64,000 nucleotides of DNA. Origin: Brachycybe producta (taxonomy: Eukaryota > Arthropoda > Diplopoda > Playtdesmida > Andrognathidae). The DNA is taken from assembly GCA_036925085.1 (NCBI GenBank), contig JAUPFP010000090.1:124001-188000 (forward strand). The letters run 5' to 3'. Below, piece after piece: positions 63,627 to 64,000 of this stretch. The stretch's first letter is position 1; the number at the start of each line of letters is the position of its first letter. Below the pieces are notes generated by a model. The model did not search any database. It saw only the letters and a list, made by a program, of their open reading frames with translations, and was not told where the DNA came from. A program made the position numbers and the translations under genes.

Positions 63627-63790
63627 TTAGGGAAGAATCACACATGCTGAATAAAATCTGGCTGAATTTCAACTTTGTAAGGAATTTAACAGAAGCGCCT
63701 TATATCTTTCAGTGCAAATTACCATAGTAATAGTCTTGATTTTTATTTCTAATTTGTGCTGAGTTTTCAGCATGTGTGATTCTTCCCTAA
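63627..63790. repeat. Short TTA/TAA-bounded hairpin MITE
   Basis: TTAGGGAAGAATCACACATG plus CTGA, mirrored exactly by TCAG plus CATGTGTGATTCTTCCCTAA. The middle is about 115 bp of unique AT-rich sequence. Confidence 0.8.
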
Positions 63791-64000
63791 CTGTTAATTT
63801 CTGGTTATTCTAAGTAAAGACCTACGCCCATAGGGGTTAGTGGGCCTCATGGATTGGGGGGGCCTAAGAAAATATCACCATTTCTGCTTTCCTTTTGCGT
63901 TCTGGATTACAACAGAAAAAAAAGCACTTCAAAGGCCATAAAGAGCAGAAATTCGGAGGAGAAGCCAGAAAATAATGATGCAATTTCAAGAACTCCTTTC

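Larger units (their letters stand above)
47739..64000. other. Upstream intergenic region, no host gene supported
   Basis: Apart from the elements listed separately I see no exon chain, conserved protein segment or RNA gene. 51900-52760 is a T/CT-rich microsatellite field (GATA-, ATCC- and CT-type runs). 54000-55000 and 63100-63600 are plain AT-rich sequence. Confidence 0.4.

Overview
This is an AT-rich (roughly 30% GC by eye) stretch of animal nuclear genome. It has split genes with GT-AG introns, many microsatellites, and a very dense load of short hairpin DNA transposons (MITEs). The two recognisable genes are RIOK1 and PTBP, both found across animals. Their proteins resemble the vertebrate versions but are clearly diverged, and none of the repeats looks like a vertebrate family that I know. 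I infer an invertebrate metazoan and cannot name the species.

Layout. (1) Bases 1-1453, + strand: the last exons of the RIO1 atypical kinase gene (RIOK1). The window opens on the last base of an upstream exon. (2) 1454-13503: tail-to-tail intergenic and 3'UTR DNA filled with hairpin elements and one probable tRNA-derived SINE. (3) 13504-27450, extending to 47738, - strand: a complete polypyrimidine-tract-binding protein gene (PTBP1/2/3 orthologue). It has 16 shared exons plus two alternative N-terminal exons, one at 27394-27450 and one about 20 kb further upstream at 47565-47738. All four RRM domains are intact and every splice phase closes, giving predicted proteins of 548 or 587 residues. 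(4) 27451-47564: a long first intron made largely of MITEs and simple repeats. (5) 47739-64000: upstream DNA with no host gene that I can support. It holds one decayed hAT transposon that keeps the C-terminal end of its transposase, several nested MITEs and a 16-bp minisatellite.

Most informative points. The PTBP gene keeps the 34-nt exon that vertebrate PTBP1/PTBP2 use for autoregulation by exon skipping and nonsense-mediated decay. Skipping it here gives a stop after eight codons. CU-rich tracts sit at this exon, at the linker exon and before the downstream N-terminal exon, as expected if the protein regulates its own transcript. The repeats show legible history: 8-bp target duplications, elements nested in elements, and a compound palindrome near 35 kb with almost identical arms. 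I found no CRISPR array, operon, rRNA or intact tRNA gene, and nothing that I would call a new biological system with confidence.
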